DNA of 39,342 bases from contig JAISUQ010000179.1 of the NCBI GenBank assembly GCA_031272005.1, forward strand, positions 1 to 39,342. The letters are read 5' to 3'. The DNA is from Coriobacteriales bacterium. Its GTDB lineage: Bacteria > Actinomycetota > Coriobacteriia > Coriobacteriales > UBA8131. Below are positions 20,110-29,220 of the stretch, one piece after another (position 1 is the stretch's first letter; every line of letters starts with the position of its first letter). Below the pieces are notes generated by a model, which was not told the origin of the DNA, did not search any database, and was given only the letters and a program-made list of their open reading frames with translations. A program made the position numbers and the translations under genes.

Positions 20110-21351
20110 ATGACCAGCAGGGCGCAGCCAATCCGCAAGCATCGAGCTCTGAAGCCCAATCCGGGGTGCAAACCCAAGCCGCGCCCGGCACAGCGGGCTC
20201 TGGCTGAGCGTTGGCCGCAGTGGCCTGGGCCACGCATCAGTACTGCGCCCCCAGCCCGCCCGAAGCCACAGTCCCTGTCGGCAACCGCTCGACCTGCCAA
20301 AGTCCGCCAGCCTCGGCGCTGGGTGCCGCGTGTGCTGTTTACCGTGGCTGCCCTGCTGGTGCTGGTGGCGGCGGGGTTGCTGATCAGCTCGTTTCTGTAT
20401 GTGCAGCATATTGATGAGGACATCGCCCTGCCACCGACGGTAGTGGAGGAGCTGGAGCCGGTGCTGGTGGTGCCGGAGCAGCCCGATCAAGCCTACTACG
20501 TGCTGGTCATCGGCACTGATTATCGCGAGGACCCGCTGTATCTGGAGCAGGGCGGCAGCATACGCTCTGATACTATCATGTTAGCACGCATTGATCCGGA
20601 GGTCCCGCAGGTCACGGTGTTGTCGATCCCCCGGGATACCGAGTACGACTTCCCGGATCACGGTATCGACAAGATCAACTATGCCTTTGCCAGCGGTGGG
20701 CCAGCCGGCGTGGTAGCGGCGGTTTCGGACCTTTGCGGTGTGGACATCGCCCATTATGTGGAGCTGGACTTTCAGGGCGTGGTGCAGATGGTCGATCTGG
20801 TGGGCGGTGTGACTGTGGACGTGCCGGTGGATTTGGAGCTGGACGGTGTCTTCATCCCCCGCGGCGTGCAGACCCTGGACGGCTCGCAGGCTCTGATCAT
20901 GAGCCGCTGCCGGACCTTCCCCAACGACTTTGTAGCCCTGCCCGACCTGCAGCGGGTTCAGAACCAGCGGTTGCTGGTGCAGGCTGTGGCCAGCAAGGTG
21001 CTGGCGGCGGACATCGGCGCCATGCCTGGGCTGATCAGCGAGCTGGCCAAGTGTGTGAGCACCGACCTTTCGGCCACCGACGTCATGGACCTGGCGCTGA
21101 AGATGCGCGGCATGGACGCCGCCAATATGTACCTGGATACCATTCCGGTCTACGCCAACAGCCGGGAGATCGACGGGGTCTACAACTCGCTTCTGAGCAT
21201 CGACCAGCCGGCCTTTGCCGAGATGATGGAGCGGGTGGACAGCGGCCTGTCGCCCCGGGCAGCGGAGGGGGAGACGACGGCCGAGGCGGCAACGGCAGCG
21301 GAGCCAGTGGCGGAGACGACCGCCGAGGCGGAGGTTGGGGAGGCACAATGA
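20110..21351 (+). CDS. LytR-CpsA-Psr (LCP) family glycopolymer transferase
   Basis: Basic/Pro-rich N-terminus, one TM helix, RSDTIMLARIDPEVPQVTVLSIPRDT, GIDKINYAFASGG; ATG 20110. Confidence 0.92.
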   Translation: MTSRAQPIRKHRALKPNPGCKPKPRPAQRALAERWPQWPGPRISTAPPARPKPQSLSATARPAKVRQPRRWVPRVLFTVAALLVLVAAGLLISSFLYVQHIDEDIALPPTVVEELEPVLVVPEQPDQAYYVLVIGTDYREDPLYLEQGGSIRSDTIMLARIDPEVPQVTVLSIPRDTEYDFPDHGIDKINYAFASGGPAGVVAAVSDLCGVDIAHYVELDFQGVVQMVDLVGGVTVDVPVDLELDGVFIPRGVQTLDGSQALIMSRCRTFPNDFVALPDLQRVQNQRLLVQAVASKVLAADIGAMPGLISELAKCVSTDLSATDVMDLALKMRGMDAANMYLDTIPVYANSREIDGVYNSLLSIDQPAFAEMMERVDSGLSPRAAEGETTAEAATAAEPVAETTAEAEVGEAQ

Positions 21352-22355
21352 AACTGTTGATTACCGGTGCCGGCGGCCAGCTGGGCCGCGAATTGCAGCA
21401 GGTTCTGCGGGAGAACAGCGCCCGGGTTGGTGGCCGCCAGGCCGCTACCCTGTTGCCGGCAGTTTACGACAACGTGGAGGTCATCGCTGCCAGTCATGCC
21501 GATTTGGACATCTGCGATGAGCCGGCGGTCATGGAGTATCTGAGTCGGCAGCGTCCGGACGTATTGATTAACTGCGCTGCCCTGGCCGACGTGGACGCCT
21601 GCCAGAGCAATCTGCGGGCGGCTCATGCCCTCAACGCCCTGGCACCTGGTCATCTGGCCCGGGCTGCCCAGGCTTATGGCTGCCGATTGCTGCATATCTC
21701 CACCGATTATGTCTTTGCTGGTGACAGCGACCGACCCTATGTTGAGGATGACCTTGTACGGCCGATGAACACCTATGGCGCCAGCAAACTGGCCGGAGAG
21801 CGCCAGGTACTGGAGATGAGCCCGCAGGCCCTGGTGGTGCGTACCGCCTGGCTCTACGGGCGCTGTGCCGACGACAGCTATGTGGCCAGGGTATTGCGCC
21901 AAGCTGTGGAGAATCAACAACTGCGCGCCGCCATCGACCAGACAGGCAGTCCCACACTTACGGGCGATCTGGCTTTGGAGCTGCTGCACCTGGCGGTGAG
22001 CGGGCTGACCGGTGTGGTGCACTGTGCCGGCGCCGGCGGCTGCTCGCGCTATGAGTTGGCTGAGGCGGTATTGCAGCTGACCGGCAGCCGTTGCCAGCTG
22101 GAGCCAGCCCGGGCGGAGGATATTGCCCAGCTGGCGCCGCGTCCGGCCTTCTCCGCATTGGATAATGCGCGCCTGCGCCGGGAGTGCGGGCGGGAATTGC
22201 GACCCTGGCGTGAAGCCCTGGCGGCGTATCTGAGCGAGCAACGTGGAGAACAACCTACGGGGTTGCCCGGGGGCTCATCCGCAGGGCAGCCAGCAGGGCA
22301 GCCAGCAGGGCAGCCGGTAGAGCAACCCGCGTGGCCGCCGGGGGGTCTGCGCTGA
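21348..22355 (+). CDS. rfbD: dTDP-4-dehydrorhamnose reductase with repeat-derived C-terminal tail
   Basis: LLITGAGGQLGREL, DLDICDE, STDYVFAGDSDRPYVEDDLVRPMNTYGASKLAGE; ATGA overlap with the LCP gene. Confidence 0.92.
   Translation: MKLLITGAGGQLGRELQQVLRENSARVGGRQAATLLPAVYDNVEVIAASHADLDICDEPAVMEYLSRQRPDVLINCAALADVDACQSNLRAAHALNALAPGHLARAAQAYGCRLLHISTDYVFAGDSDRPYVEDDLVRPMNTYGASKLAGERQVLEMSPQALVVRTAWLYGRCADDSYVARVLRQAVENQQLRAAIDQTGSPTLTGDLALELLHLAVSGLTGVVHCAGAGGCSRYELAEAVLQLTGSRCQLEPARAEDIAQLAPRPAFSALDNARLRRECGRELRPWREALAAYLSEQRGEQPTGLPGGSSAGQPAGQPAGQPVEQPAWPPGGLR
22281..22316 (+). repeat. Three 12-bp tandem repeats within the rfbD tail
   Basis: GCAGGGCAGCCA x2 + GCAGGGCAGCCG, encoding AGQP repeats. 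Confidence 0.9.
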
Positions 22356-22903
22356 TGGGCGGCTTCAACTTCATACCCACCGACATCGCCGGCCTGACCA
22401 TCGTCGAGCCAGTGCTGCACGGCGACGAACGCGGCTACTTCATGGAGACCTGGCAGGTCAGCGACTTCGCCGCCGCCGGCATCCAGGCCGACTTCGTGCA
22501 GGACAACCAGTCCGGCTCGCAACGCGGCGTGCTGCGCGGCCTGCACTACCAGCGTCAGCACCCTCAGGCCAAACTGGTGCGGGTGCTGGCCGGCGAGGTC
22601 TACGACGTGGCCGTGGACCTGCGACCCGACAGCCCTACCTGTGGCAAGCACTTCGGACTGATCCTCTCCGCTGCCAACCGCCGGCAGCTGTTCGTCCCGC
22701 GCGGCTTTGCCCATGGCTTTTTGGTGCTCAGCGACTTCGCCGAGCTGGCCTACCGCTGCGACGCCCCCTACCACCCCGAAGACGAAGCCGGTGTGGCCTA
22801 CAATGATCCGACTTTGAACATACCCTGGCCGCTGGAGGCCCTCCAGGGCCAGCCGCTGGTGCTGTCGGAGAGGGACCGTCAGCTGCCATGCCTGGGGCAA
22901 TGA
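22355..22903 (+). CDS. rfbC: dTDP-4-dehydrorhamnose 3,5-epimerase
   Basis: IVEPVLHGDERGYFMETWQ, FVQDNQSGSQRGVLRGLHYQ, VPRGFAHGFLVLSDFAE. Confidence 0.93.
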   Translation: MGGFNFIPTDIAGLTIVEPVLHGDERGYFMETWQVSDFAAAGIQADFVQDNQSGSQRGVLRGLHYQRQHPQAKLVRVLAGEVYDVAVDLRPDSPTCGKHFGLILSAANRRQLFVPRGFAHGFLVLSDFAELAYRCDAPYHPEDEAGVAYNDPTLNIPWPLEALQGQPLVLSERDRQLPCLGQ

Positions 22904-22922
22904 TGGTAGCTGGAGCGCAATC

Positions 22923-25244
22923 ATGAGCAACAGCATGCAGCCCAAAGGCCCTCTGTACCTGGCGCGCCGCTCGGCCCATATCCTGGCCAGGCGAGGCCCC
23001 AGGGCGCTGCTCAGGACGGTGCGGGGCTATCTGCAGGAGAGGCAAGTTGCCGGCGGGCGCCCAGGACAGCGGTATCTGGACGTGCTGTTCATCAACGGCT
23101 GCACCCTGCCGCATCCTTCGCGCTATCGTGTGGACCACCAGATTGAGCAGCTCCAGGCTCATGGGCTGGCGGCTGGCAAAATCTTCTACACCGAATTGAA
23201 GCCGGAGATGGCCAAGGGCGCCCGGCTGTTCGTCTTCTTTCGTTGTCCGTATACCGACACCATCGGCGAGTTTGTCGCCGCCGCCCGCCGGCAGAACAAA
23301 CCGCTGCTCTTCGACATCGACGATCTGGTGATCGACGAGAAGTATACGAATACCATTGCCTATCTGCAGCGGCTCAGCGCCGACGAGCGGGCTCAGTATG
23401 ACGATGGCGTGCAGCGGATGCAACAGCTGTTGCGCCTCTGCGACGCCGCCATCACCACCACCGAGGCTCTGGCCGGAGAGCTTGAACAGTATGTGGAGCA
23501 GGTCTTGCTCAACCGCAACGTGGCCTCTGAGGAGATGGTGCGCTGCTGCGATGCTGCCCTGCGCCAGCGGCAGGCCCAAGCCCAGGCTGCTGCTTGCCAA
23601 CGACAGGCTCCTGCCCGTGACCAGGCCCATGACCAGGCCAGCGCTCAAGCCACCACGTGCGTTGCCGGCAAAGTCGGCAACACGACCACCCCAGATACCC
23701 CCAGCCGCCTGCGCATCGGCTACTTCAGCGGCAGCATCACCCACAACGATGACATCATCTGGCTGGCCCCCGTGCTCCGCGATTTACTGGGTGCCTGTCC
23801 CCAACTGGAGCTGCTGATTGTCGGCGAGCTGGACCTGCCGGCCGAGCTGGCGGCCTTTGGCGAGCGGGTGGCCCAAAAGCCCTTTGTGGACTTCACCCGC
23901 TTGCCCCAGTTGATTGCCTCGGTGGACATCAACATCGCGCCGCTGACCCCGGGGCTGTTCAATGAGGCCAAATCCGAGATCAAATGGCTGGAAGCGGCGC
24001 TTCTGGAGGTCCCCACCGTGGCCAGCAACCTGGGGGCCTTTGCCCGGATGATCAAGGACGGCGAGACCGGCATGCTGGCCAGCGACGCCGAGCAGTGGCA
24101 TACGGCCCTGACCCGCCTGATCAACAGCCCCGAGCTGCGCCAGCGCATCGGGCGCGCAGCCAGCGAGTTCGCTCGCGCCCACTGCTGCACTCTGACCACC
24201 GGCGGGCCGCTTGCCGAGTTTCTCCGCCGCCGCCTGACTGCGAATATCGCCTTTGTTCTGCCCTCCACCAAAATCTCCGGTGGCGTGCGGGTGGCGCTGG
24301 AGCATTGCCGCATCCTCAATGAGGCCGGCCAGGACGCCTTCATCATCGTCGATTCCAACCAGGCCGAGAACATCCGCTACGCCGGCCGGGAGGTACCGGT
24401 ACTCAGCGCCCGGCGCTGCGGGTTTGCGGGCAGCATCGACAAGGCGGTGGCCACGCTGTGGTCGACAGTGCCCTTTGTGCTGGAGCAGCCCAGCGTGCGC
24501 CAGCGCTTCTACCTGGTGCAGAACTACGAGACCGACTTCTACGAGCCGGGCAACCCCTGTCGCATCGATGCGGAGAAGACCTACACTGCCGAGCTGCCGC
24601 TGCAGTACCTGACCATATCGCGCTGGTGTCAGGATTGGCTGAAGCAACGTTATGGCAAGTTGGCCCGCTATGCTCCCAACGGCATCAACACTGCGCAGTT
24701 TGCCGCTGCCACCCGCAGCTGGCCGGCGGCGGGTGCCGGGCAGCGCGTGCGGGTACTGGTGGAGGGCAACAGCAGCGACCGCTACAAGAATGTCGATGGC
24801 GCTTTCAGGGTGATAGAGCAGCTGGATACGGCCCGTTTTGAGGTCTGGTATATGTCCTACGACGGCCGGCCCAAGCCCTGGTATCGGGTGGACAGATTCC
24901 TCCACAAGGTGCCCTTGGAGCAGGTCGGCGAGGTCTACGCCCAATGCGACATCCTGCTCAAGAGCAGCCTGCTGGAAAGCTTCTCCTATCCGCCGTTGGA
25001 GATGATGGCCACCGGAGGCTGGGCGGTGGTGGCGGCCAACGCCGGCAACGCCGAATACCTGCGTGATGGGGAGAACTGCCTGCTCTATGACGCCGCACAG
25101 CCCGAGGATGCCGTCGCCGCCATCGAGCGTGTGTGTGCCGATGCCGAGTTGCGGGCCCATCTGGCGGCCAACGGCCTGGATACCGCGCGCGCCCGCGACT
25201 GGGCTGGCCTGGCAGAGCAGATTGTAGACTTCTATGGATCATGA
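22923..25244 (+). CDS. Tandem two-domain glycosyltransferase (GT4-like; second half WsaF-like)
   Basis: Domain 1 RLRIGYFSGSITHNDDI...EIKWLEAALLEVPTVASNLGAFARMIKDGETG; domain 2 NIAFVLPSTKISGGVRVALEH...YLVQNYETDFYEPG...SLLESFSYPPLEMMATGG. Confidence 0.85.
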   Translation: MSNSMQPKGPLYLARRSAHILARRGPRALLRTVRGYLQERQVAGGRPGQRYLDVLFINGCTLPHPSRYRVDHQIEQLQAHGLAAGKIFYTELKPEMAKGARLFVFFRCPYTDTIGEFVAAARRQNKPLLFDIDDLVIDEKYTNTIAYLQRLSADERAQYDDGVQRMQQLLRLCDAAITTTEALAGELEQYVEQVLLNRNVASEEMVRCCDAALRQRQAQAQAAACQRQAPARDQAHDQASAQATTCVAGKVGNTTTPDTPSRLRIGYFSGSITHNDDIIWLAPVLRDLLGACPQLELLIVGELDLPAELAAFGERVAQKPFVDFTRLPQLIASVDINIAPLTPGLFNEAKSEIKWLEAALLEVPTVASNLGAFARMIKDGETGMLASDAEQWHTALTRLINSPELRQRIGRAASEFARAHCCTLTTGGPLAEFLRRRLTANIAFVLPSTKISGGVRVALEHCRILNEAGQDAFIIVDSNQAENIRYAGREVPVLSARRCGFAGSIDKAVATLWSTVPFVLEQPSVRQRFYLVQNYETDFYEPGNPCRIDAEKTYTAELPLQYLTISRWCQDWLKQRYGKLARYAPNGINTAQFAAATRSWPAAGAGQRVRVLVEGNSSDRYKNVDGAFRVIEQLDTARFEVWYMSYDGRPKPWYRVDRFLHKVPLEQVGEVYAQCDILLKSSLLESFSYPPLEMMATGGWAVVAANAGNAEYLRDGENCLLYDAAQPEDAVAAIERVCADAELRAHLAANGLDTARARDWAGLAEQIVDFYGS

Positions 25245-26016
25245 GTTGGTGGCCATAGTGGTGCTCTACAACCGCCCGCTGGCCGCATCGCCGAGCATCG
25301 CGGCCTTGCAGGAGCAGGAGGGCCTGCGCCTGCTCATCTGCGACAACAGCACCATGGAATTGGGCAACGCCGAGGCCGCTGCCCGCAGCGGCGCCCAGTA
25401 CATCAACATGGGGGGCAACCAGGGTCTGGCCCGAGCATATAATCAAGCTATTGCTACGCTGCCGTTGCCGCAGATCGAGGCCGTCTGTCTGTTTGACGAT
25501 GACACCGAGGTACCCGTTGACTACGCTGCCAGAGCCCGACAGTACCTGACCGACCGCTCAGCCGACATCTATCTGCCGCTGGTTTACGACGGCCGGGGCC
25601 TGCTTTCGCCTTGCCGGCTTCAGCGTTACCGGGCCATGCGCCTGGGGGATGCGGAGTTGACGTCTCTCGGTGCCAACCAGGCCATCCCTGCCGAATACGT
25701 GGGCGTCAACAGCGGCATGCTGATCCGTCCGGCGACGTTGCTTCGCTGCCGCTTCGATGAGCGCCTGCTTTTGGATTATGTGGACTTCAGCTTCCAGCGG
25801 CAGGCCCGGGCAGAGGGTGCCACGGTGGCGGTGATGCCCGATATTATCCTCCACCAGGACTTCTCTGCTACCAGCAGCAGCACGCAGGCAGCTGCCGAAC
25901 GCCGCCAGCGACTGCAGAGCTTTACCCGGGATTTGCGTATCTATTGCGGCAACAGCCTGCGAGGGCGGCTGGCCGCTGCGGCCATCGCCTGGCGTCGGAG
26001 ATTGGCGGCTGGCTGA
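25234..26016 (+). CDS. GT2-family glycosyltransferase (rhamnosyltransferase-like)
   Basis: AIVVLYNRPL, GGNQGLARAYNQAI, CLFDDDTEVP; overlaps the preceding gene by 11 nt. Confidence 0.85.
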   Translation: MDHELVAIVVLYNRPLAASPSIAALQEQEGLRLLICDNSTMELGNAEAAARSGAQYINMGGNQGLARAYNQAIATLPLPQIEAVCLFDDDTEVPVDYAARARQYLTDRSADIYLPLVYDGRGLLSPCRLQRYRAMRLGDAELTSLGANQAIPAEYVGVNSGMLIRPATLLRCRFDERLLLDYVDFSFQRQARAEGATVAVMPDIILHQDFSATSSSTQAAAERRQRLQSFTRDLRIYCGNSLRGRLAAAAIAWRRRLAAG

Positions 26017-29000
26017 TGGTTGACATGGATAAAGAGCAACTCGCCGAGCTGCTGGCCGAACAGCTGGCCGCCGCTCAGCAGGAGTTGGCTGCCGCCCAAC
26101 AGCTGCTGGCCCAAACCGAGCAGGAATTGGCAGCCGTCCGGGCTGAGAGTGCCCGCCTGGAGCAGGATAACAGCTCGCTGCTGCGCTGGCTGGATACCGT
26201 GCGCACGGAGCTGCCGGCGGCTCAACTGGCGCAGGAGTACGAGCAGCGCTGGCTGGACGTTGTCCAGTCCCGGAAGTGGAAGTTGATTTCCAAAGCCCAG
26301 CCCGGCCTGGACCGCCTGGCCGATCTGCGGCACCGGCTGGCTCGGCAGCGCCCCCAGCAACCCCAAAGTCTCAACAGCCCACAGCAACAGCACTCCGGCA
26401 GCTCTCAGCAACCCCAGCATTCCGGCAACCCCCAGCAACCCCAGCACTCCGGCAGCACCCTGCACTCCGGCAGCACCTTGCGCCCCGGCAGTCGCCGTCA
26501 GCCGAACCAGGCCGCCCAAGCCTTGAGCATCGGCGCTGGCGCCAAGGCCTGCCAGCGTCTGCGTTTCAGTCTGCTCAGCCTGCCGGCGCAACCCGCGCTC
26601 GCCGGCAAACGCATCGCCGTGCATCTGCACCTCTACTACGAGGACCTGGCCCGGGAGTTTGCCGGCTATCTGCGCCACATCCCCTGTGACTTCGACCTCT
26701 TCATTTCGGTGCGCGATGCGGCGGTCATCCCGGAGGTGCGCCGGGTCTTCTCCAAACTGAAACATGCGCAGGCTCTGACCATCGAGGCCGTGCCCAACAG
26801 CGGTCGGGACTTTGCCCCGATGCTGGTGACCTTCGGCGAGCGCCTGTCAGCTTGCGACTACGTGCTGCATATCCATTCCAAGAAGTCCCTGCGTATGGAG
26901 GATGCAGACGCTGCCGAGGACTGGCGCAAATACCTGCTGAATTCGGTGCTGGGCTCGCGCTGGCTGGTAGAGCGGATCTTCTTTCTGTTGGAGAATTATC
27001 CCGGCATGGGCCTGATTATCCCCGAGACCTACCACCTGCCGCACTGGGCGCATACGGCACTCGGCACTTATCAGCACCTGCGTCAGCTGTTCGCCCGCCA
27101 GGGGCTGGACTTCGAGGACCGTTACCTGGACTTCTCGGCGGGCAGCGCCTTCTGGTTTCGGCCGGCGGCATTCAGGGGGCTGTTTGGCCTGGGGCTGAGC
27201 TACGCGGACTTCGGCCCGGAGACGGGCCTGGACGAGGGTACGCTGCACCACGCCATCGAGCGCTGTTTTGGCGAGCTGGCCCACCTGGCCGGATACAACT
27301 ATGCCGTGCTGGATGTGCCCCGGATGCTGGTCAAGCTGAACTTTGCCGACAAGGGCCTGCCGCGCTACTTCGACCAGACCAAGACCACGCTGCTGAACCG
27401 GCTGCTGCAGGCCGAACTGGTGACCTTCGACATCTTCGACACGCTGATAACCCGTCCGCTCTGGCAGCCTCACGACCTCTACTCGCTGCTGGAACCGCAG
27501 ATGCTGGCGGAGTTCGGCATCGCCGATTTTCGCGCCCAGCGCCTGGCGGCCGAGCAGGAGGCCGGGCGCCGGGCTGAGTGCTGGCATGACGTCAGCATTG
27601 ATGACATCTATGCGGTTCTGGCCGAGGCCTGCAACCTGTCCGCAGCTCAGGCCGCCGCCGCCCGCCAGCTGGAATGCGACACAGAGATCGCAATTGCCCT
27701 GCCACGGCTGGAGATGCTCGATGTCTACAAGCTCCTTGTGGCCAAAGGCCGGCGGATTATCCTGCTCAGCGATATGTATCTGCCCAGCTCGGTGCTCCAG
27801 CAGATGCTGGAGAAATGCGGCTATGCCGGCTGGGAGGAGCTCTGGGTCTCCTGCGAGCGGGGCTGCCGCAAGGATGTGGGCGATATGTGGGAGCAGTTCT
27901 TTGGCCAATACGGCCAGTATCAGACCGTCCATGTGGGCGACAACGAAGCCTCCGACATCCAGCGCCTGGCCCAGCGCTCCCGCCCCAGCGAGCATGTGAT
28001 GCAGGGTCGCAAGATGTTTCTGCTCACCGAGCTGGCGGAGCGGATGCGCGCGGAGCTGGGCGCTCTTCCGCCGGCCAACAGCGTGCTGATGGGTCTGTTC
28101 GTCAACCGGCTGTACAACTCGCCCTTTGCCTTCAACCAGACCCGGGGCAGGTGCAACATCAGCAACCTGCACGATTTTGGCTACCTGGTGTTTGCGCCGC
28201 TGCTGCTGTATTTCTGTCTCTGGTTGGAGGAGCATCTGGCCGATGACCGGCCCGAAGCGCTGCTGTTCGTCGCCCGCGACGGCTATAACATCCAAAAGCT
28301 CTATAGCGAATATCAACGCATCTTTGGCCGCCAGCCGGGGCCCGCCCAGCACTACTTCTATACCTCGCGGGTGGTGGCTGATCTGGCCACCGTCAGCAGT
28401 CCGGAGGACCTCGCACGTTTTGGCGAGAAGGCATTTACCGGTCAGCTGGCGCAGCTGTTCAAAGCCCGCCTGAACCTGGAGCTGCCCGCAGACGAGGATC
28501 AGCCCATCGCACTGCCCCGGGATGCCAGGCTGGTTGAGGCCGCGCTGCAGCGGCACAGCAACCGGATTCTGGCTGCCGCCCGGCAGATGCGCCAGGATTA
28601 TCTGGGCTACCTGGCTCAGACCGTGCCGGATTACCGCCAGCAGCGGCTGGCCATCGTAGACATCGGCTACGCCGGCAGCGCCCACGCCGCCCTGGCCGAG
28701 CTGACCGCCCGCAAGATCACCGGCTACTACTTTGCCCTCTGCAAGCCCAAGCCGCCAGATTTGGGCTGCGTGTGCCGGGCAGCCTTTGGCAGCACGGAGG
28801 AGCATGAGGACGTGCCCTTGCTGGCCCAGGCCGGGATACTGCTGGAGAGCTACCTCTCCTCTCCCGAAGGTCGGGTTATCGGTTACCAGCAATGCGACGG
28901 CCGCTATCTGCCGCTGTTGGACGCCAACACGCTCGGCGGCTTCGAGCAATTCTCCGCCGAGCTGACCGCTGGGATCATCGAGTATATGGAGGACGTGCGG

Positions 29001-29204
29001 CGCTATCTGCCCGCCGCCTTCTGCAACACCCGCAGCATCGCCACCGCGCCGATGCTGGGCGTCTACCGCCAGATCATCTGCCAGGCCGACGCCCTGACCT
29101 CCGAGCTGCACGACCAATTCCTCATCGAGGTGGCTACCGACTCCGAAGAGGTCATCGGCAACGCGCTGGAGATTATCCGCAAAGCCCACAATATCGACCT
29201 CTGA
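26016..29204 (+). CDS. Coiled coil + rhamnan synthesis F (RgpF-like) + HAD-like domain + C-terminal domain fusion, about 1060 aa
   Basis: RgpF-like IAVHLHLYYEDLAREFAGYLRHIP...NSGRDFAPMLV...HIHSKKS; HAD-like LVTFDIFDTLITRPL...IILLSDMYLPSSVL...VHVGDNEASDI; ATG 26016. Confidence 0.85.
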   Translation: MVDMDKEQLAELLAEQLAAAQQELAAAQQLLAQTEQELAAVRAESARLEQDNSSLLRWLDTVRTELPAAQLAQEYEQRWLDVVQSRKWKLISKAQPGLDRLADLRHRLARQRPQQPQSLNSPQQQHSGSSQQPQHSGNPQQPQHSGSTLHSGSTLRPGSRRQPNQAAQALSIGAGAKACQRLRFSLLSLPAQPALAGKRIAVHLHLYYEDLAREFAGYLRHIPCDFDLFISVRDAAVIPEVRRVFSKLKHAQALTIEAVPNSGRDFAPMLVTFGERLSACDYVLHIHSKKSLRMEDADAAEDWRKYLLNSVLGSRWLVERIFFLLENYPGMGLIIPETYHLPHWAHTALGTYQHLRQLFARQGLDFEDRYLDFSAGSAFWFRPAAFRGLFGLGLSYADFGPETGLDEGTLHHAIERCFGELAHLAGYNYAVLDVPRMLVKLNFADKGLPRYFDQTKTTLLNRLLQAELVTFDIFDTLITRPLWQPHDLYSLLEPQMLAEFGIADFRAQRLAAEQEAGRRAECWHDVSIDDIYAVLAEACNLSAAQAAAARQLECDTEIAIALPRLEMLDVYKLLVAKGRRIILLSDMYLPSSVLQQMLEKCGYAGWEELWVSCERGCRKDVGDMWEQFFGQYGQYQTVHVGDNEASDIQRLAQRSRPSEHVMQGRKMFLLTELAERMRAELGALPPANSVLMGLFVNRLYNSPFAFNQTRGRCNISNLHDFGYLVFAPLLLYFCLWLEEHLADDRPEALLFVARDGYNIQKLYSEYQRIFGRQPGPAQHYFYTSRVVADLATVSSPEDLARFGEKAFTGQLAQLFKARLNLELPADEDQPIALPRDARLVEAALQRHSNRILAAARQMRQDYLGYLAQTVPDYRQQRLAIVDIGYAGSAHAALAELTARKITGYYFALCKPKPPDLGCVCRAAFGSTEEHEDVPLLAQAGILLESYLSSPEGRVIGYQQCDGRYLPLLDANTLGGFEQFSAELTAGIIEYMEDVRRYLPAAFCNTRSIATAPMLGVYRQIICQADALTSELHDQFLIEVATDSEEVIGNALEIIRKAHNIDL

Positions 29205-29220
29205 TGGGTATACTTATCGC

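Noticed and set aside
20733-21347. Upstream extension of the rfbD ORF
   Set aside because: Out-of-frame overlap with the LCP gene; the real start is the ATG at 21348 preceding MKLLITGAGGQLG.
23784-25160. 458-aa minus-strand ORF (and similar long antisense ORFs at 21180-22253, 22728-23744, 8625-9842, 29692-30945)
   Set aside because: Mirror ORFs of well-supported plus-strand genes in GC-rich DNA.
26847-29189. 780-aa ORF on the minus strand
   Set aside because: Antisense shadow of the GC-rich RgpF-HAD gene; Gln/Gly/His/Val-rich translation without recognisable domains.
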